Below, piece after piece: positions 45,713-54,299 of a stretch of 64,000 bases of DNA (positions are counted from its first letter, which is position 1; each line of letters opens with the position of its first letter). This DNA is from Paenibacillus macerans (GTDB taxonomy: Bacteria; Bacillota; Bacilli; Paenibacillales; Paenibacillaceae). The translations under genes and the position numbers were made by a program. The stretch is from the NCBI RefSeq assembly GCF_023715465.1, contig NZ_JAMBOE010000001.1:310001-374000 (forward strand), read 5' to 3'. The notes beneath the pieces are model-generated. The model did no database searches and was not told the origin of the DNA. It worked only from the letters and a program-made list of their open reading frames with translations.

Positions 45713-48159
45713 TTACGAATCTCAACCTCATCAAACCGCGAAGCCGTTGCCACGGACTTTAACCCGATTTTGCCATGAAGGAACGGCCTATCGCTGCGGT
45801 CGTCATACTCCAGCACCGGCTTGCTGCCGTTGTCGGCATAGACGGTAATTCGCGTGCCGACGGCGGCAACTTTCAAGTGAATCCATTCCCCTTCAGGCGG
45901 CAGAGGGTAAGCGGCATCCGCCAAAGGCACGGTATCGTAATTATGCTTCACGAGATGAAGGCCGGTTCCGTCTGCATACACATAGTACCCGCGCAAGAAA
46001 TCATCGCGGTTTTGGTTCAATTCCAGCCCGTTCGCCGGGTCCGTGACCCGGATCAAGAGGCCGGTCTGTCCGCCTTTCTCCGGTACGGTAAGATCGGCTT
46101 CCACCGAATAATCCGCCCAGCCGTACTCTCCGGTTACGATTTTCGCCGGCTGCAGCGACGATGCGCGTAGCTGGCCATCCTTCACGGACCATTCTCCTTC
46201 GTAACGGAACCAGCCGGAGGTGGTTTTACCCTCGAACCCATCCTTGATTCCCGTTACAGGCGTGAATTCGTTGGCCTCCATCCAGGCGAAATCCATGGAT
46301 CCTTGCTGCACTTCCAGCTTCAGGGCTTGCAGACCGCTTTCCAGCTTCGCTCCGTGGAATGATACCGTCTCCCATTGTCCGGGATTTACGGGCGGATTCA
46401 CTTCAATCGCCGGTGCCGCCTCCTTGCTTCCGTCCGAAAGGCTGAACTTCACCCCATCCGGTCCGGGAGCCACGCGAAGATGAATGCTGTAGGTCCCGCT
46501 GCGGGTTACGTTCACCCGGTAGCTTAAAGTAGTGCCTTTCGCCAGCTTAGTGAGATAATAACCGCCGTTCCCGTCATCGACGGCTGAGGCTTTGGCTTCC
46601 ACCGCATTTTCCGCATGAATGGCATCCACTGCGCCTGGCATAGGAGCATAGGCCAGGCGATCGCCGCTTCCGTTCACTTTATTGCTGAAGGCAGCATATC
46701 CGAAACGGGCCTCGGCGTTTTGAGCGGCGTAACCGATCCGCCCCCCGCCGACGGCTTCCGCCAGTTGGAGCGTAAGCAGGCGCATGCCCGCGGTATACAC
46801 ACGGACCGATTGGTTCTGAACCTCCAGCCGCAAATTTTGCAGGCAACGGATATCGAGACTGTCCGGGATACGCTGTTTTTCCACGTCGACTGCTTTCCCG
46901 TCCCTGTATACCTCGGCCGTAATTTCGCGGGACTCCTGGTCGAGCAGAACGATACCGAAGTTCTCATCGTCCGTATAGGAAAACACAACTCCCGCTTTGC
47001 CTCCTTGACCTTCCGAACGAAGCTGTACATGAAATTCCGCGGAGTAGCCGGATTCGGCAGCCGGTTCCGCCAGCAGCATGGAACGCCCTTGCTTTCCTTG
47101 GGCAGCGGCGCTCAGCCCTCCCTCCGCACTCACGGACCACTCGCCCTCCCCTGATATTTTCCACCCTGCCCCGATTTCATTTCTTTCAAAACGGTCGCTG
47201 AAAAACGGCGGATCAGGCGCCGGCTGCGGACCGTCCGTCGGTCCGTAAACCTTGAAGCGGCTGCCGTTCCAGACTAGACGGTCTATGTTCATATGCCGGA
47301 GCGGGCCAACGATACCGGGTCCCTCCAGATTGTGATAGATCATATATTGCGTGTCCAAATCAGGTCCGGTCACGATGGAATTGTGGCCCACCCCCACCGT
47401 CGGCCCGTCCGCTCGCAAGAGGACAGGATTGCCGTCAAAGCCTGCGAAGCCCGTAAGTGGGGAAGCGCTTACCGCCGCATCCACCCGGTAGCCGCTGCTA
47501 AACACATGATTCCCCGTATACGTCATGTAATATTTTCCACCCCGCTTGAACACCGTCGGACCTTCCGTCCATCCGCCCATGTAAGCCCCGGTTTGTGTTT
47601 CTTCCGGAGCGACTGTGAGCGGGTCGGCCATAGGTGCGGCTTGAATCCCCTCCGTACCGGCATAGTAAAAATACCACTTCCCATCGTCATCCACAAAAGT
47701 CGAACCATCGATCGTGCGGCCGAAATTTTCCGTCGCCACGCGGAACGGCCCGGTCGGCAAATCGCTCTCCAGCACGTAATGCCCTTGGCCAGCCGGAGAG
47801 GTGTACATGTAAAACTTTCCGTTCCAGTATCTTACCTCCGGCGCATAGGCGGCCGTCGTTATCGGATCTTCCGTACACAGCCCTTCATACTTCCACTCAA
47901 GCAAATCGGCCGAGCGCCAAACTTTGACTCCCGCATCCGTATCTCTCGTACTGACATATAAATAATAATATCCGTTATAGGAGAATATGAACGGATCGCC
48001 CAATCCATATTCCTCCCATTCATCCGGCAGCGTTATCGGATTGGCATATGTATCGATTGCGGTGGGCTGAATCACTGCATCCTGCCCCTTAGGATCGCAT
48101 CCTGCTCCTCCCATCCCCAAACAAATCATCAAAAATCCCGCCCAGCACGCTTTTCTCAT
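45709..48159 (-). CDS. GH43 glycoside hydrolase lipoprotein with carbohydrate-binding modules
   Basis: An 816-residue exported protein: lipobox G-G-A-G-C, then a GH43 five-bladed propeller (~40-320) with L-G-D-P-F-I-F (aspartate base), A-P-E-V-R-Y-W-N-G-K-F and the acid glutamate in T-E-G-P-T-V-F. C-terminal to it are two DUF1080-like/concanavalin-type regions (D-R-F-E-R-N-E-I-G-A-G-W and D-G-F-E-G-K-T-T-S-G-W) around a CBM6-like stretch (I-H-A-E-N-A-V-E-A-K-A). Likely an arabinan- or arabinoxylan-active enzyme on the cell surface; substrate unproven. Divergent from another GH43 gene with a cre site between. Confidence 0.87.
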   Translation of the reverse strand: MRKACWAGFLMICLGMGGAGCDPKGQDAVIQPTAIDTYANPITLPDEWEEYGLGDPFIFSYNGYYYLYVSTRDTDAGVKVWRSADLLEWKYEGLCTEDPITTAAYAPEVRYWNGKFYMYTSPAGQGHYVLESDLPTGPFRVATENFGRTIDGSTFVDDDGKWYFYYAGTEGIQAAPMADPLTVAPEETQTGAYMGGWTEGPTVFKRGGKYYMTYTGNHVFSSGYRVDAAVSASPLTGFAGFDGNPVLLRADGPTVGVGHNSIVTGPDLDTQYMIYHNLEGPGIVGPLRHMNIDRLVWNGSRFKVYGPTDGPQPAPDPPFFSDRFERNEIGAGWKISGEGEWSVSAEGGLSAAAQGKQGRSMLLAEPAAESGYSAEFHVQLRSEGQGGKAGVVFSYTDDENFGIVLLDQESREITAEVYRDGKAVDVEKQRIPDSLDIRCLQNLRLEVQNQSVRVYTAGMRLLTLQLAEAVGGGRIGYAAQNAEARFGYAAFSNKVNGSGDRLAYAPMPGAVDAIHAENAVEAKASAVDDGNGGYYLTKLAKGTTLSYRVNVTRSGTYSIHLRVAPGPDGVKFSLSDGSKEAAPAIEVNPPVNPGQWETVSFHGAKLESGLQALKLEVQQGSMDFAWMEANEFTPVTGIKDGFEGKTTSGWFRYEGEWSVKDGQLRASSLQPAKIVTGEYGWADYSVEADLTVPEKGGQTGLLIRVTDPANGLELNQNRDDFLRGYYVYADGTGLHLVKHNYDTVPLADAAYPLPPEGEWIHLKVAAVGTRITVYADNGSKPVLEYDDRSDRPFLHGKIGLKSVATASRFDEVEIRN

Positions 48160-48272
48160 GGCTCTCCCCCTTAAACTAAATTAGGCATTCCGAACTCAAT
48201 AGAAACATATAATTCATTTAAATACAAAATTTTCGTTTGTTTCGAGTTGATTATACGTTTGAAAACTCGTAT

Positions 48273-48286
48273 TGTCAACGCTTTCA
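48273..48286. promoter_or_regulatory. cre site (CcpA operator) between two GH43 genes
   Basis: TGTCAACGCTTTCA fits the Bacillus cre consensus TGWNANCGNTNWCA at every position. It lies 114 bp from one GH43 start and 155 bp from the other. A nearby inverted repeat (ATACG 48253-48257, CGTAT 48268-48272) abuts it and might bind a specific regulator. CcpA control is an inference from consensus. Confidence 0.75.
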
Positions 48287-48310
48287 CTCTGTTTAAATGG
48301 AATTGAAAAA

Positions 48311-48352
48311 TAAAAAAGGATTTATATTACAACATTTCTGTAATATAAATCC
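48311..48352 (-). terminator. terminator-like hairpin in the divergent GH43 region
   Basis: Perfect 14-bp inverted repeat, GGATTTATATTACA and TGTAATATAAATCC, seven-base loop, with six T residues after it on the minus strand. It sits in the leader side of the 816-residue GH43 gene, far from any upstream gene end, so it may be an attenuator or the end of an unseen short minus-strand RNA. Confidence 0.65.
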
Positions 48353-48440
48353 GAAAATGGATTCTATCCAGTCATAAAGTCGATTATACATTAGATACTG
48401 CTATACATAATTACGTGTATGAGTAAGGAGATGATGTCCG

Positions 48441-49844
48441 ATGAAGTTTCGCCTGCTCGCCAAAACTTGCCTAGCTTTTATCCTGTTTGTTCTGGTACTG
48501 CTGCCGGGAGCTGCAAATGCCACCACGTCCACCCCAAGCGGGAACTTCTACAACGTGATAATGCAAGACGGAGCTGACCCATGGATTTATAAACATACGG
48601 ACGGATATTATTACTTCACGAAAACAACGGGCGACAACGTAACGATTTGGAAATCCAGCACTATTACCGGAGTTGACGCAGGTCAAAGAAGCAGCGTTTC
48701 CACAGGCTGCTGCGGTGTGTGGGCTCCCGAAATCCATTACCTGAATAACGCCTGGTACATTTATTATGCCAAAGATGACGGCGACAACAGCAATCATCGC
48801 ATGTACGTGATGGAAAACACGTCCGCCGATCCGATGTCTGGCACCTGGATCAACAAAGGGCAAATTACCGACTCAACGAATAGGTGGGCGATCGATGGCA
48901 CTGTGCTTCAGGTCAATAACAATCTGTATTTCATTTGGTCTGGATGGGAGGGCACGACAAACGTTCAACAAAAACTATATATCGCCCATATGAGCAATCC
49001 GTGGACGATCGATTCGGCCCGGATTGAAATCTCGAGTCCAACCTACTCCTGGGAAACGAACACATCCCCTTCGGTGAACGAAGGGCCGGAAGTCATCATC
49101 CATAACGGCCTCATTAATCTGGTCTACTCAGCTAGCGGCAGTTGGACCGACGGATATTGTTTGGGGCTGATTACGGCAAACGCGAGCAGCGACCTTTTGC
49201 AGGCTTCGTCCTGGACTAAACGGAGCCAGCCGCTCTTCCAATCCGGGAACGGCTTGTACGGCCCCGGCCACCATTCGTTCACAAAATCGCCCGACGGCAC
49301 CGAGGATTGGATCGTCTATCACACCGCCAAATACCAGGGCGCCGGATGGAACCGCGAGATCCGTGCGCAGAAATTCACCTGGAACGCAGACAATACGCCG
49401 AATCTCGGGACGCCGGCCGCGCCGAACGCACCGATCGCCATCCCGTCGGGGGAACCTCAACGCGTGCGTTACGAGGGAGAATCCGGCACGTTCGGCGGTA
49501 TCGCTTACGCCTCCTCCAGTCCGAACGGTTCGGGCGGCAGCAAAGCCGGTCACATCGACACAGCGGCCAGCTATGTCGAGTTTGACGTATACGTGGCGAC
49601 GACGAGGAATTATATATTGTCAGCTCGCACAGCAAACGGTACCTCCGGTGGAGATTGGTCATATTGGATCTTTTCGGTCAATCAGTCAAACGTCGGCAAT
49701 TTCTATGTTACGAACAAAGGCTGGGAAAACTGGGGAACGTCGACGGCGCGGCTTACGCTAAATGCAGGCTGGAACAAAATCCGCTTTGCCAAAGGCAACG
49801 GATACGCCGAACTGGACTTTTTTGATCTGTTCCCGGCAACCTAA
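48441..49844 (+). CDS. secreted GH43 arabinofuranosidase-like protein with CBM6
   Basis: A 467-residue secreted enzyme. Signal peptide 1-28 (L-A-F-I-L-F-V-L-V-L-L-P-G-A-A-N-A). GH43 propeller: M-Q-D-G-A-D-P-W-I-Y (base), V-W-A-P-E-I-H-Y-L, W-A-I-D-G-T-V-L (pKa modulator) and N-E-G-P-E-V-I (acid). C-terminal ~130 residues are CBM6-like (R-Y-E-G-E-S-G-T-F...L-N-A-G-W-N-K-I-R-F-A-K-G-N-G-Y-A-E-L-D-F). Together with the divergent GH43 lipoprotein it suggests hemicellulose or pectic arabinan debranching. GTAAGGAGATG provides the ribosome binding site. Confidence 0.88.
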   Translation: MKFRLLAKTCLAFILFVLVLLPGAANATTSTPSGNFYNVIMQDGADPWIYKHTDGYYYFTKTTGDNVTIWKSSTITGVDAGQRSSVSTGCCGVWAPEIHYLNNAWYIYYAKDDGDNSNHRMYVMENTSADPMSGTWINKGQITDSTNRWAIDGTVLQVNNNLYFIWSGWEGTTNVQQKLYIAHMSNPWTIDSARIEISSPTYSWETNTSPSVNEGPEVIIHNGLINLVYSASGSWTDGYCLGLITANASSDLLQASSWTKRSQPLFQSGNGLYGPGHHSFTKSPDGTEDWIVYHTAKYQGAGWNREIRAQKFTWNADNTPNLGTPAAPNAPIAIPSGEPQRVRYEGESGTFGGIAYASSSPNGSGGSKAGHIDTAASYVEFDVYVATTRNYILSARTANGTSGGDWSYWIFSVNQSNVGNFYVTNKGWENWGTSTARLTLNAGWNKIRFAKGNGYAELDFFDLFPAT

Positions 49845-49846
49845 GA

Positions 49847-50518
49847 TCACTTCACCAAACCACCGCGCAGCGCCATCACCACAACCTGGGTCCGGTCCTC
49901 GCAGCCGAATTTTTGCAGGATCCGGTGAACATGGGATTTGACCGTCCCCTCGGTGATGAACAGTTTTTCGGCGATTTGATCATTGCGGAGCCCGTAGGCC
50001 ATCTCCTGCAGGATTTCCTGCTCCCGCTCGGTTAGCGTGTCAAGCAAAACGGCCTTTTGGCGGTCTATGGCCGGCGGAGCGGCCGCGGAAACGGCCTCCA
50101 GCAGCGCGCCGGAAGCCAGCTTCGTTCTGTAGACAGCTTCCCCGCGGAAAGCGGAACGGATCGCCGCAAGCATGTCCTCCATATCCGCATCTTTTAATAA
50201 ATACCCGACCGCGCCGGCACGGATTCCCTGAAGAACATACTCCTGATCGTCAAAGGTGGTCAGAATGACGATTTTCACGGCCGGAAGCTGGCGCATGATT
50301 TCCCGGGTCGCCTCAATCCCGTTCTTAAAAGGCATCTGAACGTCCATCAGGATGACATCCGGCCGGTATTCCAGGGCCAGCTTCACCGCCTCTTCTCCGT
50401 TGCACGCTTCTCCGATCAGCTTCATATCCGCCTGCAAGCCGATCACATATCCGAATCCTTGGCGGATCATCGTCTGGTCGTCGGCAAGCAGCACTTTAAT
50501 GTTTTGCTCCTCTGTCAT
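49847..50518 (-). CDS. NarL/FixJ-family response regulator
   Basis: A 223-residue regulator. Receiver domain (1-125) with acidic D-D-Q near 13-15, phosphoacceptor D in D-V-I-L-M-D-V-Q-M-P (~58) and the switch T-T-F-D-D; LuxR-type HTH at the C-terminus (L-T-E-R-E-Q-E-I-L-Q-E-M-A-Y-G-L-R-N-D-Q-I-A-E-K-L-F-I-T-E-G-T-V-K-S-H-V). It overlaps the kinase gene by four bases (ATGA), the usual coupled pair. Since the kinase is truncated, signalling through this pair may be lost or cross-fed by another kinase. Targets unknown. Confidence 0.93.
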   Translation of the reverse strand: MTEEQNIKVLLADDQTMIRQGFGYVIGLQADMKLIGEACNGEEAVKLALEYRPDVILMDVQMPFKNGIEATREIMRQLPAVKIVILTTFDDQEYVLQGIRAGAVGYLLKDADMEDMLAAIRSAFRGEAVYRTKLASGALLEAVSAAAPPAIDRQKAVLLDTLTEREQEILQEMAYGLRNDQIAEKLFITEGTVKSHVHRILQKFGCEDRTQVVVMALRGGLVK

Positions 50519-50919
50519 GGCTTCCCGTCCTTTTCACCGGATGTATGCATATCCTCCCGGCTTCCCGCCGGAATGTGGGCGACAATCTCGAATCCGTGCG
50601 GCTTACGCGCTCCATAATGCAAGCGGCCCCCGCGTTCTTCCAGTCTGGCTTTCATCGCCCGCAAGCCGAATCCTTCGGCGATGCCCTCGCCGTATCGCAG
50701 CGCCCCATCGTCGCGGATGGTCATCACGATGTTCCCGGCTTCCCGCCGCAGACCGACCTCCAGTTCGGTTGCCCGCGAATGCCGTACGGCATTGGTAATC
50801 GCCTCCTGCAGCACCTTAAACAGCGTTCCGAATTCCAGATCGCCCATATCCTCGTCCCGCAGTTCATTATGAAAAGTATAACGTATCCCCGCCGTGGCCT
50901 CCATTCGCGAAAGCAGCAC
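50515..50919 (-). pseudogene. N-terminally truncated sensor histidine kinase
   Basis: Only 134 residues remain: the tail of the dimerisation helices and the HATPase_c domain, with N-box L-Q-E-A-I-T-N-A-V-R-H-S, G1 I-R-D-D-G and G2 G-F-G-L-R-A-M-K-A-R-L. The sensor, membrane and phosphoacceptor-histidine parts are absent. The cut is around 50920-50950, where plus-strand coding for an unrelated membrane protein begins. An intact NarL-type kinase would be three times longer. The remnant could still be translated; the reading frame is open further upstream without kinase features. Confidence 0.75.
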
Positions 50920-51148
50920 CTGGATCAGCTTTGCTGTGACCGCGCTGTTTCTCGGACGGCTGGTCTTTCGTCTGTACGGATTGACCTTTGGCCCGCAGAC
51001 CGGCTTGGCCGGAACTGCCCCGCTGGATCAGGCGGCCGCGTTTGGCAGCTCCCAGAACCCGTGGCTATCCGGCTTGGTGCTGATTATGTTCGTTTACTAC
51101 ATCGTCTACAATATCACCCTAATGGTAAAAAGAAATAAGCTCGCATAA
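50894..51148 (+). pseudogene. C-terminal remnant of a membrane protein
   Basis: 84 codons from a GTG without ribosome binding site. The translated part, W-I-S-F-A-V-T-A-L-F-L-G-R-L-V-F-R and later W-L-S-G-L-V-L-I-M-F-V-Y-Y-I-V-Y-N-I-T-L-M, has two membrane segments and ends M-V-K-R-N-K-L-A, like the end of a polytopic protein. The N-terminal part is missing at exactly the place where the kinase is cut, and the two overlap by 26 bp in opposite directions. I cannot name the family. Confidence 0.55.
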
Positions 51149-51210
51149 GCGAAACTTGGAAAAACAGCATAAGGGAAAAGTGGGAGGCAGGATCGAGCGA
51201 GGCCATTTTG

Positions 51211-51392
51211 TAACGGTTGTGAGCGTTGTTATTTCGATAAAATGTAGGGGAAATCAAATTTAACGGTTGCAGCAGAGCTTATTTTGCCTTATTTTCACGG
51301 ATTCTAGCCTTTTTACCCAAATAAGCGCAGTTATAACCGTTAGAAATTGAAAGCCCGTCTTTTCAGCTAAATAAGCGCGATTACAACCGTTA
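51211..51392. repeat. four-unit inverted element, subfamily A copy 4
   Basis: Forward units at 51211 and 51261 (TAACGGTTG...), reverse units ending at 51342 and 51392 (...ACCGTTA). Spacings 50, 82 (inner), 50. Convergent gap between the membrane-protein remnant and the AEC carrier. Confidence 0.88.
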
Positions 51393-51443
51393 GCGAACGA
51401 CTGGAGATCCCGGATTCCGGCCGTTAACTCCCGGACCTTTCCA

Positions 51444-52364
51444 CTAAACAAGCACAAGCAACACCGGCAGCACGATAAACGAAGCCAGCGTCGTCCACAT
51501 GATGCACCTCGACACCAGTCCAGGCGCGGCGTCAAACCGTTCGGCCAGAACGACGGCGTTCACGGCGACCGGCATCGAAGCCAAAATGAACAGGACGGAA
51601 AAAAGCGTGCCCGTAATGCCCAAAACCGTCAAAGCGACATAAGCGGCAATGGGCGCCGCGGCCAGCCTTACGGCAATGCCTGCCCAAACCGCGGATCGCT
51701 TGGCGGCAGCGGCGTCCGGTCTTCCGACCTTCACCATCTGCGCCCCCAGCACCGTCAGCACAACCGGCGAATAAGCGCCCGCCACCATGGAAACGCCTTG
51801 GGTGATCTCCGCCGGGAGCTGCAGGTGCGTGATGCGGAGAAAAAACGCCACGGCCGCGGCATAGATCGCCGGCAGGGCAAACACCGACCGGATCGCGCTT
51901 TGCACGGAAAACTGCGAACGGGCGGCAAAATACACACCAACCGTATTAACGATGATCATCTGCGTGATGACATAAAGCGAGGCTTTGTCGAGCCCCAGTT
52001 GGCCGAAGGCAAGCAATACGAGCGGCAATCCGTAGTTGGCGCTATTCGTCAGCGCCGATATAAGCGTAAGCCCGGCCGCTTCCGGCGCCTCCAGCTTCAG
52101 AATCCGTCCCCCCGCCTTGGCAATGCCCCACATCAGCGCCAGGTTCAGCAAAGAAAACCCGATCGTACTGAACACATCGCCCGAGGAAATATGCGCGTTC
52201 ATTAGCGTATCGAAAATGATCGCCGGACTCAGCACGTATAGATATAAAGTCAGCAGCGGCTTGGTGTCCAAACCGCGAAAACGCGCCAGCAGCGCGCCGG
52301 CAATCACCGGAATCGAAAGCGGAACAATTACATGAAGCAGCGTAGATAAAACCGTATGTATCAT
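51444..52364 (-). CDS. AEC family transporter (auxin efflux carrier-like)
   Basis: A 306-residue protein with about ten membrane segments, the split architecture of AEC/PIN-like carriers and the P-V-I-A-G-A-L-L-A-R-F-R-G-L-D start. The central A-L-T-N-S-A-N-Y-G-L-P-L-V segment is a family hallmark. Bacterial members export malonate, malate or other organic acids; substrate unknown here. Single gene upstream of which no operon partner is seen; the ~300 bp between it and lepB hold AT-rich sequence and the lepB terminator. Confidence 0.88.
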   Translation of the reverse strand: MIHTVLSTLLHVIVPLSIPVIAGALLARFRGLDTKPLLTLYLYVLSPAIIFDTLMNAHISSGDVFSTIGFSLLNLALMWGIAKAGGRILKLEAPEAAGLTLISALTNSANYGLPLVLLAFGQLGLDKASLYVITQMIIVNTVGVYFAARSQFSVQSAIRSVFALPAIYAAAVAFFLRITHLQLPAEITQGVSMVAGAYSPVVLTVLGAQMVKVGRPDAAAAKRSAVWAGIAVRLAAAPIAAYVALTVLGITGTLFSVLFILASMPVAVNAVVLAERFDAAPGLVSRCIMWTTLASFIVLPVLLVLV

Positions 52365-52570
52365 AGTTGCCAGACCCCTCTGCTCGCTTGATGGTTTGTT
52401 TTGCCCTATTGTACCCCTGTCCGCAAAAGACGTCCAAGACCTGAAAACAATATAGCTGATAGCTATTCTCTATAACTTTTCAGCGAGCGAAACGACGAAT
52501 TCCGCTGTTTTCGGATCTGAGGAAACGGCCTAGCCTGAAAGGTTAGATTTGGGAAAATCTGCGGCAATCG

Positions 52571-52618
52571 AAAAAAAACAGCGCCACCAGGCAGATTCAC
52601 CTGGAGGAGCTGTTTTTT
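52571..52618. terminator. bidirectional terminator after lepB
   Basis: Stem AACAGC/GCTGTT extended by CACCAGG/CCTGG pairing, with A runs and T runs on both sides, 45 bp after the lepB stop. Confidence 0.85.
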
Positions 52619-52662
52619 CATAGGAATGTTCGTGCACACAGCAGCGGGTTCAACCCGCGGCC

Positions 52663-53217
52663 TTAAAACGAGTCGATCCCCATCACGTGGTCGAGCGGAA
52701 TCGGTCCGATGCTGCGGCTGTCGTTGCTATTATTCCGGTTATCGCCCATGACGAACACATCACCGTCCGGAACTTCCCAGACCTGAGCGGCCCCTGCATT
52801 CATTTTTTCCTTAATATAAGGCTCGTCTAGCTGCTGTCCGTTACGGAACACGTGCCCGTCCTTCACTTCAATCGTATCTCCGGGCAGGCCGACCACTCTT
52901 TTGACATAGAAAAAGTCTTCCTGTCCACTTCCGGATAACCAAGTTATCAAGGGATGCTCCTTGATATCATCCAAAAGCGTACGGCTGCGGTCAACCCGGC
53001 TGTCGATAATGACGATATCGTCGTAATCCGGCAGCTTCTCCAGCACATGCGCGAACTTCCAGGCATAAATGCGCTGCTTGTCGTTGAGCGTCGGTTCCAT
53101 CGAATGGCCGTCCACCCGGTAAGGCTGGATTACAAAAATGCCGATAATCATGCTTAGCACAAATCCAAGCGCGATCGATCCGCCCCATCCGACAACTTCT
53201 TTCAACCATTTCTTCAA
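52663..53217 (-). CDS. lepB: type I signal peptidase
   Basis: A 184-residue S26 peptidase with one N-terminal membrane anchor. The catalytic serine is in D-G-H-S-M-E-P-T-L (S39) and the lysine in F-Y-V-K-R-V-V-G-L-P-G-D (K106); the C-terminal G-D-N-R-N-N-S-N-D-S-R is also conserved. I put the start at TTG 53217 because GGAGG lies eight bases upstream; an earlier in-frame TTG overlaps that site. It removes signal peptides from exported proteins at the outer membrane face of the cell. Divergent from the LysR gene. Confidence 0.92.
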   Translation of the reverse strand: MKKWLKEVVGWGGSIALGFVLSMIIGIFVIQPYRVDGHSMEPTLNDKQRIYAWKFAHVLEKLPDYDDIVIIDSRVDRSRTLLDDIKEHPLITWLSGSGQEDFFYVKRVVGLPGDTIEVKDGHVFRNGQQLDEPYIKEKMNAGAAQVWEVPDGDVFVMGDNRNNSNDSRSIGPIPLDHVMGIDSF

Positions 53218-53391
53218 ACGTAAAACCTCCAAAATAATAACTTAAGCTTTTTCATCTATTATAACGGGGAATAGGGACACAAAACAAATTTTCCTGAATA
53301 TCCCAGACCAATTGTACCGCCGATAACGAGCACCCCTTCCCTATATGTAGTATACTTGTTTATAGGATTTTCTTATAAGAGGGATGATCAA

Positions 53392-54294
53392 ATGGAGCTA
53401 AGACAACTTCTATACACGCTGAAAATCGCCGAGGAGAAAAACTTTTCCCGCGCCGCCGACAAGCTGCATATCGCCCAGCCCTCCCTAAGCCAGCAGCTGT
53501 CCAAGCTGGAGCAGGAGCTTGGCGTCAAGCTGTTTCAGCGCAATACGAGCACGGTGGAGCTGACCTACGCCGGAGCAAGTTTTATTCAGCACGCGCAAAA
53601 AATCATGGACGCTGTGGCCCAACTGCGGCAGGAAATGGACGACATCTCCCAGCTGCGGGCCGGCCGCGTCGTCGTGGGCAGCATGCCGATCACCGGCTCC
53701 CATCTGCTGCCTTACGTGCTGCCCGCCTTCAAGGAAGCGTACCCGGACATCGAAATCACCCTGCTGGAGGATACGTCGCTCAACCTGGAGAAACTGACGG
53801 CCGGCGGCGGCACCGACCTCAGTTTGCTGTCGCTGCCGCTGCAGGAGCCAACGCTCGCTTACGAGCCGATTGGCGAAGAAATCATCGACCTGGCCGTGCC
53901 GCCGAATCACCCCCTCGCCTTTACCGAAGAAGCCAGGACAGGCGTGAAGCTGGAGCAGCTGCGGGACGAGCCGTTTATCGTGCTGAAAAAAGGGCAGGGC
54001 TTCCGCAAGCTAACGGTCGACCTTTGCCGCAGCGCGGGCTTTGAACCGAACGTGGTATTCGAGAGCAACAACATCGAAACGGTGCAATCGCTGGTCGCGG
54101 CCGGGATGGGCATTACACTCGTTCCGCGCTATATCGCCCGGGCCAAACGCAGCGAGCTGATTCCGGCCTATTTACCGCTCGCTGATCCAGCACCAAGCCG
54201 CACGCTGGTCATCGCTTATCGAAAAGGACGTTATTTGTCCAAAGCGGCGGAGGCTTTTATCGACACGTTTAAGGCGACGATGGAGCAACGTTAG
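53392..54294 (+). CDS. LysR-family transcriptional regulator
   Basis: A 300-residue LTTR: N-terminal winged HTH (L-R-Q-L-L-Y-T-L-K-I-A-E-E-K-N-F-S-R-A-A-D-K-L-H-I-A-Q-P-S-L-S-Q-Q-L), then the periplasmic-binding-like co-inducer domain. The ATG at 53392 follows AGAGGG with eight bases spacing; the ATG 36 bp earlier has no comparable site. It is convergent with mtnU, the stops only five bases apart. CynR/CysL-like regulators are the broad family; the effector is unknown. It may regulate the methionine-salvage pair but nothing in the sequence proves it. Confidence 0.9.
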   Translation: MELRQLLYTLKIAEEKNFSRAADKLHIAQPSLSQQLSKLEQELGVKLFQRNTSTVELTYAGASFIQHAQKIMDAVAQLRQEMDDISQLRAGRVVVGSMPITGSHLLPYVLPAFKEAYPDIEITLLEDTSLNLEKLTAGGGTDLSLLSLPLQEPTLAYEPIGEEIIDLAVPPNHPLAFTEEARTGVKLEQLRDEPFIVLKKGQGFRKLTVDLCRSAGFEPNVVFESNNIETVQSLVAAGMGITLVPRYIARAKRSELIPAYLPLADPAPSRTLVIAYRKGRYLSKAAEAFIDTFKATMEQR

Positions 54295-54299
54295 CTCAC

